Part shown: in pieces, positions 32,999 through 40,441 of the stretch
Layout: each line of letters opens with the position of its first letter
How positions within the stretch are numbered: position 1 is the stretch's first letter
DNA from: Bacteroidaceae bacterium
GTDB lineage: Bacteria; Bacteroidota; Bacteroidia; Bacteroidales; Bacteroidaceae
Direction of reading: 5' to 3'
DNA length: 43,299 nucleotides
Assembly: GCA_017650085.1 (NCBI GenBank)
Contig: JAGCFN010000034.1
Location: 1-43,299, forward strand
Translations under genes and position numbers: made by a program
The notes under the pieces: generated by a model
What the model was told of the DNA's origin: nothing
The model's input: only the letters and a program-made list of their open reading frames with translations
Databases searched by the model: none

Positions 32999-34804
32999 TT
33001 ATTTGATGAGTGTCTTCTTGCCGTTTATTATATAGAGTCCCTTTTGAGCTTTGTTAACTCGTTGGCCTGCAAGGTTATAGATGACGCCATGAGCATCTTG
33101 AATATCTTGAATTTCAGTAATTCCTGTGGCATCATCGTCATCATCAAGGACAATGTTTAAAGCTTTTATATTAGCGAAACTAGCTGTTGGCAGTTGCAGA
33201 TATGCCTTACCTGCTGCCAGTTCGCCTGTTGTGGAAAGAGTATAGAAGCCAACGCCGTGAATGCCAGTTGTAAGGATGAAGTTCGTGTAGCTTCCTTCTG
33301 TGGGCGAGATTGTAGTCGGTGTGGTTACTCCTTTCAGCAGATTGGAGTAAACCATATCTGTTGTCGTTTCCGGAATCACATAGCTTCCAGGGGTACCTAC
33401 GATATAAAGTCCCTCTCCTGCAGGTACTTCTGTAACGCGTGTGAGCACCAGTGTTCCTGCAGATGGACTGAATCCGCTGGCAATATAAGCTTTGATGTCA
33501 GTAACGCCAGAGAAGTCCATTGCCTTTGGTGAGCAGAATGTGGCAAAGCCAGTACTGCCAACAGTGATAGAATTAGGATTCGGCATCTCGATGATTTCTG
33601 CAAAATTTCGCCAATAGGGTGCCGCCTCGTATGCTGCTTTGCAACCGTAAGGAACATAGAGGGTGGCGTTGGCGCTGTTGGAAAAAGTTTGGCCATCATC
33701 GATTGATAGTGGATTTTCTATATTAATAGTAACCGATGTCAAACTAGTGCATCCCTCGAAGGCCTGGTATTCGATGCTTGTCACGCTGTTGGGGATAGTG
33801 ATGGAGGTTAAACTGGAGCAATTTTGAAAGGTTTGTCCATCAATACATGTCACGCCGTTGGGGATTGTGAGAGATGTCAGACTAGTGCAACTCCTGAAAG
33901 CTGAGCCGCCGATGCTTGTCACACCTTCAGGAATAGCAATAGATTCTAAACTGGAACAAAACTGGAAAGCACCAGATCCAATAAAAACCAGATTATCTGG
34001 AAGTATTATGGTATTGAGCTGAGAACAGCCTTCAAAAAGACCTTGCTCGAGTTTGGTTACACCATTAGGAATTGTAATTGATGTAATCTTGGAGCACTCC
34101 GCGAAAGCAGACCAACCAATACTTGTTACATTTCCCGGGATGGAAATGGAAGTTAATGATGAGCAATTTGCAAAAGCATATTCACCAATTTCTGTTACAC
34201 TTTCTGGAATCGTGATAGTCCTGAGATCAGTGCAGTTTCTAAACGCATTACAAGCAATACTTAAGGTTCCGTCCCTCAAAGAAATATTTTGTAAACCTGA
34301 CCCCTTGTAACAATATGCCACATTACCTACATACACCATTCCATTGGGTTGTCCATTGTACCATGGAGTATTGAGAAATGCGTTGCCTCCGATACTTGTA
34401 ACGCTGTTGGGGATTGTGAATGTCAGATTTGTACAATCCCTGAATGCGTTATAGCCAATAGTAGTAACGGTATTGGGTATGTTAATTGTGTAAAGCGAGC
34501 TACAACCTCTAAATGCATCATTTGAAATAGAAGTAACTTTATATGTTATCCCATTGTATTCCACAAATTCTGGAATGTCGACATTGCCAGTATAGTTGGT
34601 GTAAATAATATCAGTTAAAGTTGAAGGATCTATTTCCAAACGTTCATATGTAACCTTGGCTTCTGTTTCGTAGAATTTGTAATAGATACCATCAATGCAT
34701 GCGTCAGGTTGGACATATAATTCGTGTGTATGCAATTCATTAGATGATATGGTGATACTCACGAAAAATGAAATTAACGATAAAAATAAATGTTTTGTTT
34801 TCAT
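32999..34804 (-). CDS. BspA-like leucine-rich-repeat surface protein
   Basis: The 601-residue protein has a signal peptide (to about residue 22). A run of about a dozen LRR_5/BspA repeats covers roughly residues 85-390 ('AFRGCSSLYTINIPNTVTTI', 'AFANCSSLTSISIPGNVTSI'). A beta-rich region follows ('VGSTGFATFCSPKAMDFSGV') and the tail motif 'VIYNLAGQRVNKAQKGLYI' plus basic end closes it. BspA proteins bind host proteins such as fibronectin or fibrinogen, or other bacteria; this is family knowledge, not shown here. The gene is markedly richer in A/T than its neighbours and sits between the small 56-residue gene and an unrecognised gene, all on the minus strand. Confidence 0.9.
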   Translation of the reverse strand: MKTKHLFLSLISFFVSITISSNELHTHELYVQPDACIDGIYYKFYETEAKVTYERLEIDPSTLTDIIYTNYTGNVDIPEFVEYNGITYKVTSISNDAFRGCSSLYTINIPNTVTTIGYNAFRDCTNLTFTIPNSVTSIGGNAFLNTPWYNGQPNGMVYVGNVAYCYKGSGLQNISLRDGTLSIACNAFRNCTDLRTITIPESVTEIGEYAFANCSSLTSISIPGNVTSIGWSAFAECSKITSITIPNGVTKLEQGLFEGCSQLNTIILPDNLVFIGSGAFQFCSSLESIAIPEGVTSIGGSAFRSCTSLTSLTIPNGVTCIDGQTFQNCSSLTSITIPNSVTSIEYQAFEGCTSLTSVTINIENPLSIDDGQTFSNSANATLYVPYGCKAAYEAAPYWRNFAEIIEMPNPNSITVGSTGFATFCSPKAMDFSGVTDIKAYIASGFSPSAGTLVLTRVTEVPAGEGLYIVGTPGSYVIPETTTDMVYSNLLKGVTTPTTISPTEGSYTNFILTTGIHGVGFYTLSTTGELAAGKAYLQLPTASFANIKALNIVLDDDDDATGITEIQDIQDAHGVIYNLAGQRVNKAQKGLYIINGKKTLIK

Positions 34805-34883
34805 AATGTGTTTGTTGTGTTTGATTGTTATATATTTAAAAGAGTTGCTAAGAATTATATATTATTCCCCTCCCTATAATTTT

Positions 34884-35768
34884 TTATAATGTGGGGTAAT
34901 ATTTACACACAGACCTATTGCAAGGAGTAAAACTATTTTTATTGTTTTGTTTGGAAACCAGTAACGGTGGATAATAAATCATCGGGAACTCCGACCAACG
35001 GCGGTGACATTTGCAATCTTCTTTATGAATGTCATCCAAAACTTTGTTCCTAAATGTTTCCACTGTGATACTCCACCAAGGCCATCCAATTCTTTTTTCT
35101 CTTTTTGGATAAGGTGGACGGGAATGAATATCTTTATAACACCAGAACCATTCAGAGAAGATACACAATATATCTTCGATGAATAATGGTTGAAGTGTAC
35201 CGAAATGAGGTAGAAAAAGTGTAGCAGGTTCTCTATAATTCACCTCCTTCCCAACAATAAAGCTTCCTGCATTCTTGACTTTCCTCGCTGTCAGGTAAAC
35301 GTATTGTTGAGGATAGATAGGGGCCTTTAGTATATGACCTATACGACGGGCAGTATCATATATTGTTACTTCGCCTATTCCGGAAATCTTGATTAAACTT
35401 TTTACTGCTTCATATAATTCTTCAAAATCTTGAAAGTCTTCGTTTATGTTTTTACCTGATACAAACTTCTTATTCACCCCATAGGTGCCTGTAAGCAAAT
35501 TATTGATAGCTTTATTCACAGCATTGACATCAATACAATATTGGTGTCCTCGTGAATATATCCCTCTTACACATTTTCGTAGAACCAATTCAAGAGTAAT
35601 CTTTGTGCCATCAGGCCATGTCCCTCCAATGTTGTTATAATCTTCTTTTATTTCATTCATCTCTCTCATCATAGTTTCGCGTTGATAGAGGGATGACTGA
35701 ATGTCACCATTGCTGTAGTAAGCAAAGTATGTATGTATAATATCATTTATAGTAAGTAGTCTTGTCAT
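34884..35768 (-). CDS. Unrecognised protein with helix-hairpin-helix-like motif
   Basis: This 294-residue product is not recognised. Near residue 150 it carries 'LIKISGIGEVTIYDTARRIG', with the GIG hairpin of a DNA-binding helix-hairpin-helix. Around 225-265 it is rich in aromatic residues ('WFWCYKDIH', 'KREKRIGWPWWSIT'), followed by a cysteine/histidine cluster ('DIHKEDCKCHRRW') and two late cysteines. No signal peptide or membrane helix is seen. I chose the start at 35768 because a TATATTTG -7 element (35803-35796) lies downstream of the longer frame's ATG at 35852. It is AT-rich and may be acquired. A DNA-related role is only suggested by the motif. Confidence 0.7.
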   Translation of the reverse strand: MTRLLTINDIIHTYFAYYSNGDIQSSLYQRETMMREMNEIKEDYNNIGGTWPDGTKITLELVLRKCVRGIYSRGHQYCIDVNAVNKAINNLLTGTYGVNKKFVSGKNINEDFQDFEELYEAVKSLIKISGIGEVTIYDTARRIGHILKAPIYPQQYVYLTARKVKNAGSFIVGKEVNYREPATLFLPHFGTLQPLFIEDILCIFSEWFWCYKDIHSRPPYPKREKRIGWPWWSITVETFRNKVLDDIHKEDCKCHRRWSEFPMIYYPPLLVSKQNNKNSFTPCNRSVCKYYPTL

Positions 35769-35795
35769 GTTCCAAACATACACATGTTTCAGCGG

Positions 35796-35803
35796 CAAAT
35801 ATA
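35796..35803 (-). promoter_or_regulatory. Promoter -7 element of the helix-hairpin-helix gene
   Basis: TATATTTG on the minus strand lies 27 bp before the ATG at 35768 and thereby decides the start of that gene. No clear -33 TTTG is visible. Confidence 0.45.
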
Positions 35804-35836
35804 GACTTTTCTTTATGAAAAGACAGCGAAATAGCC

Positions 35837-35856
35837 ATCCACTTTCATCCACTTTG
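35837..35856. repeat. 10-bp tandem repeat between divergent promoters
   Basis: ATCCACTTTC and ATCCACTTTG lie head to tail between the -7 element of the minus-strand gene and the promoter of the plus-strand kinase module. The position suits an operator for either, but the repeat may be chance. Confidence 0.5.
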
Positions 35857-35875
35857 TGTTATAGGCAGGAAATCG

Positions 35876-35907
35876 TTTGGCAGTGTCGTGAATTTGTGGT
35901 AACTTTG
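35876..35907 (+). promoter_or_regulatory. Promoter of the kinase module
   Basis: TTTG (35876-35879), 20 bp, TAACTTTG (35900-35907) is a perfect match. The ATG of the first gene lies 28 bp downstream. Confidence 0.75.
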
Positions 35908-35935
35908 CAGTGCAGTAAACAAGAGATTGAACAGG

Positions 35936-36490
35936 ATGAGTGAAAAAAAGTCCTTATGTATTGCTATTGAACGCGTTGTAGGGAAGGAGATACGCACACC
36001 GCAGGATTTTGTGTGGTTGGCCGATGAGATTAAGCGCTTGCAGCATCAGACAATAGGCGTGAATACGCTGAAGCGTTTGTGGGGCTATTATGCCGAAGGA
36101 ACGACCGAGACACGAAGAGGTACGCTCGACGTGTTGGCTAATATGGTGGGATTCAATGACTACCAAACCTTCTGCAAACAAAATAATGCGGAGAACAGCA
36201 ACTTTGTGGTGAACCGACACCTCGACTCCAAGACTTTGCCGGAAGGGTTGCGCATCCATATCACTTGGCAGCCTGACCGCGACTGTACCATCAGGCACTT
36301 GGGCAAGTCGCGTTTTGTTGTGGAGGAGATTGTGAACTCGAAGTTGTCTGTCGGCGATACGTTCGAGTGCGTTTTGTTCATTGATGGCGAACCACTTTAC
36401 CTGAACAACCTTGTGCACGAGGGGAACCCGCCTGTAGCTTATCAGATAGGCAGCAATTCGGGCATAAGGCTTGAGGTGAAGGAAGACTAA
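35936..36490 (+). CDS. Small protein preceding the Ser/Thr kinase, putative DNA-binding N-terminus
   Basis: The 184-residue product has two parts. Residues 1-80 are helical and basic ('IRTPQDFVWLADEIKRLQHQ', 'GVNTLKRLWGYYAEG', 'TLDVLANMVGFNDYQTFCKQ') and resemble a helix-turn-helix repressor-like domain. Residues 95-184 look like a small beta domain ('LRIHITWQPDRDCTIRHLGK', 'VGDTFECVLFIDGEPLYL'). No signal peptide is present. It starts at ATG 35936 behind a strong promoter and lies 37 bp before the kinase gene, so the two form an operon. I do not recognise a named family. A sensor or partner of the kinase is an inference from context only. Confidence 0.7.
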   Translation: MSEKKSLCIAIERVVGKEIRTPQDFVWLADEIKRLQHQTIGVNTLKRLWGYYAEGTTETRRGTLDVLANMVGFNDYQTFCKQNNAENSNFVVNRHLDSKTLPEGLRIHITWQPDRDCTIRHLGKSRFVVEEIVNSKLSVGDTFECVLFIDGEPLYLNNLVHEGNPPVAYQIGSNSGIRLEVKED

Positions 36491-36496
36491 GTTTCA

Positions 36497-36527
36497 GTTC
36501 ATAGTTCATAATTCATCGTGCATAGTT
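36497..36527. repeat. GTTCATA-type simple repeat
   Basis: Degenerate copies of AGTTCATA/ATTCAT fill the 37-bp gap between the two genes of the kinase module. Confidence 0.55.
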
Positions 36528-38252
36528 ATGGAGGATAGTTCAAATAGTGGGTTTATTACCGAGAATTTTGAGGGAAGGAACAATCATTTCTCTGACATTT
36601 CGGAGGTAAGACGCACTAAGCACAATATCCTTCTTAAGGCAAAGCGCAATGGGCAATGGTGGTTGTTGAAGGGTTTGTTGCCTGAAGAAGCCGACCAACC
36701 TTTCTTCCAGGAGATGCTTCGCAAGGAAAGCGAGTTGCTTCTTCGTGTGCAAGCCTTGGAACATCCGCATATCGTCAGGACTACTGGCTTGGAGTACATT
36801 CCAAATTCAAATTTAATTAATTCAAAATTCAAAAGCAATCAGCCCTTCATCGTAATGGAATGGGTCGAGGGGCAGACTCTGGGTGATTTCCTGAAGAGCA
36901 ATCCATCGCAGTCAATGAAGCTGAAAGTCGTGCGAGAACTCATCGACGTGGTTTCCTGCCTGCATAGCCTCGACATTGTTCATAGAGACCTGAAGCCGTC
37001 GAACATCATGGTGACGCGAAATGGCAAGAATGTCAAGTTGATTGACTTCGGACTTGCCGATGCCGACTTTGCTGCGACCTTTAAGCAACCGAGTGGCACA
37101 GAACGTTATATGTCGCCTGAACAACGCGAAGGCTCTCTGCCGGACATCCGTAATGATATCTATTCTCTTGGCAAGATTTTCGAAGACATGCAGTTGGGGA
37201 AAGGCTGGGCACCAGTAATCAGCCGCTGCCTTTCGCCTATTGACAGGCGTTATCACAATGTTGGCGAGTTGCAGGAATACTTTCGCAAGAAAGAGCGAAA
37301 GAGGCTGCGAAACATAGGGATAGCGGTTGTTTGTTGCTTATTGTCTGTTGCCTTTGCCCTATATTGGTATGCCCCCCGACCCGTTGTCCAAGAGTTGTCC
37401 GACATGACAACATGGACATACGTTGAACCTCAGTGTTTCGATGTGAAGAACAAGGGTGCGGAGAACACTATTCACTTCGAAGGAGAAGATGCGTTCGAGA
37501 CTGTGCATTGTCCCATCTACGTGAAGAAAGGACACCGCTATCGGGTGACAGTCGATTTCAGCGGCAATGGTTATGTGCCCGTCAATACTGCCGATGCAGG
37601 CTTCCAAGTCTTTGTGCGCGAGGGAACTCCCTGCCGAGCACGGAACAACAGTGGGGTTGCCGCTTCAGAGGTTCTGCCTTTCAAGCCCGTGCAGAAGAAG
37701 CCGATGAGTGTAGAGTTCACAGCAACGGAGGATGTGATGCAAGTGCGTTTGAACTTTACGCCCATGCAAGACCATATTCCTTACGAGTTCCATTTCGATG
37801 ATTGGAAGTTGGAGGAACTGCCTGATATTTCTGGCGCTGAATTGCAAGACCTGTCTCGAATTCTCTTACAAAATGAAGCGACGGGCTTGTTCATGCAAGG
37901 AGGCGGCATGTTCGACGCTCAGACTGTTTTAGGTGAAGAAGGTCTGAAACTCGACTTGACCAAATGCGGAAGCGGTTATATTGTTGACACTCACAAGTCT
38001 GATCCTATCGATGGAGAAGCGGAACACTATCTCAACTACCACAAGAACATTGATGGCGGCGCACCTTTGATTTTCGTCAATGCACAAGTCTGGTACTTCA
38101 TTCCGCAGGAAGACGGGTGTTATAAGCTGACGAACGACGGGAAGCTCTTCCTGACTTATGACGGCGAGAACCCTGTTCTGCAGATGCTCCCAGACGAAGA
38201 AAACGAGTCTCGCAATCATTGGAGGGTCATAAAAAACTCACAAAGAAATTGA
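36528..38252 (+). CDS. Membrane-bound eukaryotic-like Ser/Thr protein kinase
   Basis: The 574-residue protein has a cytoplasmic kinase domain (about residues 20-250), one transmembrane helix ('IGIAVVCCLLSVAFALYWY', near 264) and about 290 residues outside the membrane. Kinase marks are the ATP lysine K48 in 'WWLLKGLL', catalytic loop 'VHRDLKPSNIMV', 'KLIDFGLAD', and activation segment 'GTERYMSPEQREG'. The glycine-rich loop is not recognisable. Between the third and fourth strands an extra 'NSNLINSKFKSN' is encoded by an AT-rich repeat-like stretch (36802-36834). The external part has two beta-rich regions, the second ending in 'YFIPQEDGCYKLTNDGKLF', and may bind a ligand. The stop codon abuts inverted-repeat element 2. 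Confidence 0.9.
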   Translation: MEDSSNSGFITENFEGRNNHFSDISEVRRTKHNILLKAKRNGQWWLLKGLLPEEADQPFFQEMLRKESELLLRVQALEHPHIVRTTGLEYIPNSNLINSKFKSNQPFIVMEWVEGQTLGDFLKSNPSQSMKLKVVRELIDVVSCLHSLDIVHRDLKPSNIMVTRNGKNVKLIDFGLADADFAATFKQPSGTERYMSPEQREGSLPDIRNDIYSLGKIFEDMQLGKGWAPVISRCLSPIDRRYHNVGELQEYFRKKERKRLRNIGIAVVCCLLSVAFALYWYAPRPVVQELSDMTTWTYVEPQCFDVKNKGAENTIHFEGEDAFETVHCPIYVKKGHRYRVTVDFSGNGYVPVNTADAGFQVFVREGTPCRARNNSGVAASEVLPFKPVQKKPMSVEFTATEDVMQVRLNFTPMQDHIPYEFHFDDWKLEELPDISGAELQDLSRILLQNEATGLFMQGGGMFDAQTVLGEEGLKLDLTKCGSGYIVDTHKSDPIDGEAEHYLNYHKNIDGGAPLIFVNAQVWYFIPQEDGCYKLTNDGKLFLTYDGENPVLQMLPDEENESRNHWRVIKNSQRN

Positions 38253-38410
38253 AAACACTCTGCACTCTACACCAATGCCATTTAAGTCATTATATGCCAA
38301 CCACATACATGGGTGTAGAGTTGGTGTAGAGTGGTGAAGAGACTCTACACCCTCATTACTTGCTAGTATTCAATAGATTAAAGCAGGTTGGTGTAGAGTG
38401 TAGAGTGTTT
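38253..38410. repeat. Nested inverted-repeat element 2
   Basis: The outer arms, 38253-38275 and 38388-38410, are inverted copies matching at 22 of 23 positions; both contain the tandem CACTCTNCACTCTACACC (or its complement). Inside, GGGTGTAGAG (38311-38320) pairs perfectly with CTCTACACCC (38343-38352), and another TTGGTGTAGAGT copy lies at 38321-38332. The element begins directly after the kinase stop codon. It has the size and nested plan of element 1 (6290-6440) with a different sequence. Confidence 0.85.
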
Positions 38411-38481
38411 CCCGACATTTCAGCATTTCAAATGCTTATATTCAGTCCTGTCGGATTTCAAATCCGCCAGAACAAGGCTGC

Positions 38482-38569
38482 AATTGCCAACGTCACACTA
38501 GTAAATCGCCAACGTCACACTAGATAAATGCAAACATCACACTAGATGTTTGCCAATTACACGTGTGAA
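38482..38569 (+). repeat. 22-bp intergenic repeat array F (4 units)
   Basis: Units start at 38482, 38504, 38526 and 38548. The first two read AATTGCCAACGTCACACTAG and AATCGCCAACGTCACACTAG, each plus two bases; the third has AAATGCAAACATCACACTAG. The fourth changes to GTTTGCCAATTACACGTG. It lies between the convergent kinase and fucosidase genes. No gene is seen in 38411-38609. Confidence 0.92.
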
Positions 38570-38609
38570 GTTTGGGACTTTAATGTTGAGTTGTAGTGAA
38601 AGCAGTCTT

Positions 38610-40223
38610 TTACTTCTTAATCTTCAGCACAGGAGCAATCTTATTGCAGGGTTGGGGGAGAAGAACCTCCAGCCCTTCTTTTGTCTGACGAGCTTTGAGC
38701 TTGCCGTGACCTAAAAGTTGGACGGATGAAATGGGCTTCTTGAAGTTGGGATTGTCTTTTGCGAGGGATTTGATGAGGAGTTTGCCGTCTTCGGGCCAAC
38801 CCATCGCAGTCACATAAAGGTGCTTCTCTGTCTGGTTGAAACGGATGTCGCGATGGTCCATGTTGTTGTACTGCCCTTCGTTGAAGCCCTGCGAGTTAAT
38901 CTTAATATCTTTCTCAGCCACAGGACCTTCGCCGAACTTCACCCAAGGGCGAGTGCCGAAGATGCTTTCTCCGTTTTGTGTCATCCATGCCTCCAATTCA
39001 TCGAGGAATTTGGCAGCCTTCTCGTCATAAGTTCCATCGGCTCGAAGCGGAATGTTGAGGAGCAGATTGCCGTTTTTGGAGACGATATCGACCAGTTGCT
39101 TCACCATGTTTGTTGCCGAACGGTAGCCTCTTTCGTAGGTCCCTATATTATAGTGCCAGTCGCCGATGCAATTGCACGTTTGCCAAGGTTCCTCCACCAT
39201 CTGATTGGGCGCACCTCGCTCCACATCCCAAGTCAGCGCCTTCTTCTGTTCCTCATTGAGAATCTTGCCGAAGACCACACCTCGCGGATTCTTATTATAA
39301 AGATGTGTGGCAATCTTCAGGCCGCAGTCGCTGAGCGGATAGAAGGGCAGAACGGTCACATCGAAATAGATGAGGTCGGGGTTGTAGCGATTGATGGCAT
39401 CGAGAGTGCGATTGTAGAAGTTGTTGACGAACTCCTGCGAGGGAGGGCAGGCTCCATGACTCCAATCCCATTGCCCATGAATAGCGCCATTATCCCACGA
39501 ACCTTTGCTCATCGGATGGTCTTGCTGATAAAGCATTTGCGGGTCGAGCCCTTCCCACCACTTGCCTTTGCCGTCTTCCTTTCGGAGGTTGCCGTCATAA
39601 TAGACGCCAGCCTTCTCGCCTTCAAGGTCATAGCGCTGAGAGGGCTCGAACCAAGTCCAAGCGTGGTCGGCATGAAAAGAGATGCCAAGCGGCAGACCAT
39701 ACTTCTTGGCTGCAGCTGCCCACTCTCCCAGAATGTCTCGCTTTGGGCCGATGTTCTTGCTGTTCCAAGGTTGGTATTGGGAGTCCCAAAGGTCGTAGTT
39801 GTCGTGATGATTTCCAAGGACAAAGAAGTACTGAGCGCCACATCGTTTGTAGCGAGCCACAAGGCTATCGGGCTGCCATCTCTCGGCCTTGAAGAGCGGC
39901 AGAATGTCCTTATAACCGAACTCCGAAGGGTGCCCGTAATGTTCTCGATGGAAATTGGATTTGTAGTTGCCCTCCATATACATTTCGCGAGCCATCCAGT
40001 CACCGCTGCCTTCCACGCATTGTGCTCCCCAATGTGCCCAGATGCCGAACTTGGCGTTGCGGAACCATTCGGGTGTCTCGTGCTGCTCCAGCGACTGCCA
40101 GGTGGGTTCAAACTGTCCCGTCTGCATCTTCTCGTTCTCCTCGCTGACAGGTATCCTGTACGTCTCCTGCGCAGCAACCACTGCCGCAGTCCATATAACG
40201 GCAAGTAATAAGGCCTTTCTCAT
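38610..40223 (-). CDS. GH29 alpha-L-fucosidase
   Basis: This exported enzyme removes alpha-linked L-fucose from glycans such as mucin or xyloglucan side chains. The 537-residue protein has a signal peptide to about residue 18. Family marks are 'PEWFRNAKFGIWAHWGAQCV', 'YKRCGAQYFFVLGNHHDNYD' (substrate-binding histidines), 'GISFHADHAWTWFEP', 'NPDLIYFDVTVLPFY' where D288 is the likely nucleophile, and 'NGNLLLNIPLRADG'. The C-terminal 130 residues form a beta domain. The segment after the nucleophile is not the common 'WFDG', so it may belong to an unusual subfamily. A promoter with perfect -7 element lies 45 bp upstream. Confidence 0.93.
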   Translation of the reverse strand: MRKALLLAVIWTAAVVAAQETYRIPVSEENEKMQTGQFEPTWQSLEQHETPEWFRNAKFGIWAHWGAQCVEGSGDWMAREMYMEGNYKSNFHREHYGHPSEFGYKDILPLFKAERWQPDSLVARYKRCGAQYFFVLGNHHDNYDLWDSQYQPWNSKNIGPKRDILGEWAAAAKKYGLPLGISFHADHAWTWFEPSQRYDLEGEKAGVYYDGNLRKEDGKGKWWEGLDPQMLYQQDHPMSKGSWDNGAIHGQWDWSHGACPPSQEFVNNFYNRTLDAINRYNPDLIYFDVTVLPFYPLSDCGLKIATHLYNKNPRGVVFGKILNEEQKKALTWDVERGAPNQMVEEPWQTCNCIGDWHYNIGTYERGYRSATNMVKQLVDIVSKNGNLLLNIPLRADGTYDEKAAKFLDELEAWMTQNGESIFGTRPWVKFGEGPVAEKDIKINSQGFNEGQYNNMDHRDIRFNQTEKHLYVTAMGWPEDGKLLIKSLAKDNPNFKKPISSVQLLGHGKLKARQTKEGLEVLLPQPCNKIAPVLKIKK

Positions 40224-40268
40224 GTGTTCTTATCGTTATTTATTATAGTTTTGTCGTCAATTCCTTTA

Positions 40269-40300
40269 CAAAGTTACAAAAAAAATTGCAAAGAGTCAAA
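40269..40300 (-). promoter_or_regulatory. Promoter of the alpha-fucosidase gene
   Basis: On the minus strand TTTG (40300-40297), 20 bp, TAACTTTG (40276-40269), a perfect match to the Bacteroidetes pattern. Confidence 0.75.
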
Positions 40301-40384
40301 TGATATTGAACTTTTTTTGACGGCCTTGAGCAGGGGAACACTCACTTACAATCACTCCAAGTCGAGAAAAAACAACTGATTTAT

Positions 40385-40415
40385 TTTGTTTATCTCTCGC
40401 TTATTTGTATCTTTG
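40385..40415 (+). promoter_or_regulatory. Promoter of the PL11 gene
   Basis: TTTG (40385-40388), 19 bp, TATCTTTG (40408-40415). The ATG lies 26 bp downstream. It is divergent from the fucosidase promoter, about 85 bp away. Confidence 0.75.
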
Positions 40416-40441
40416 CAGTAAATTTCGAACAATCCGATACT

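Noticed and set aside
35768..35852. Longer start for the helix-hairpin-helix protein
   Set aside because: The ATG at 35852 lies upstream of the likely -7 element at 35803-35796, so it would not be in the transcript from that promoter.
38820..40208. Plus-strand open frame of 462 codons
   Set aside because: Antisense to the GH29 fucosidase, which has full family motifs and its own promoter.
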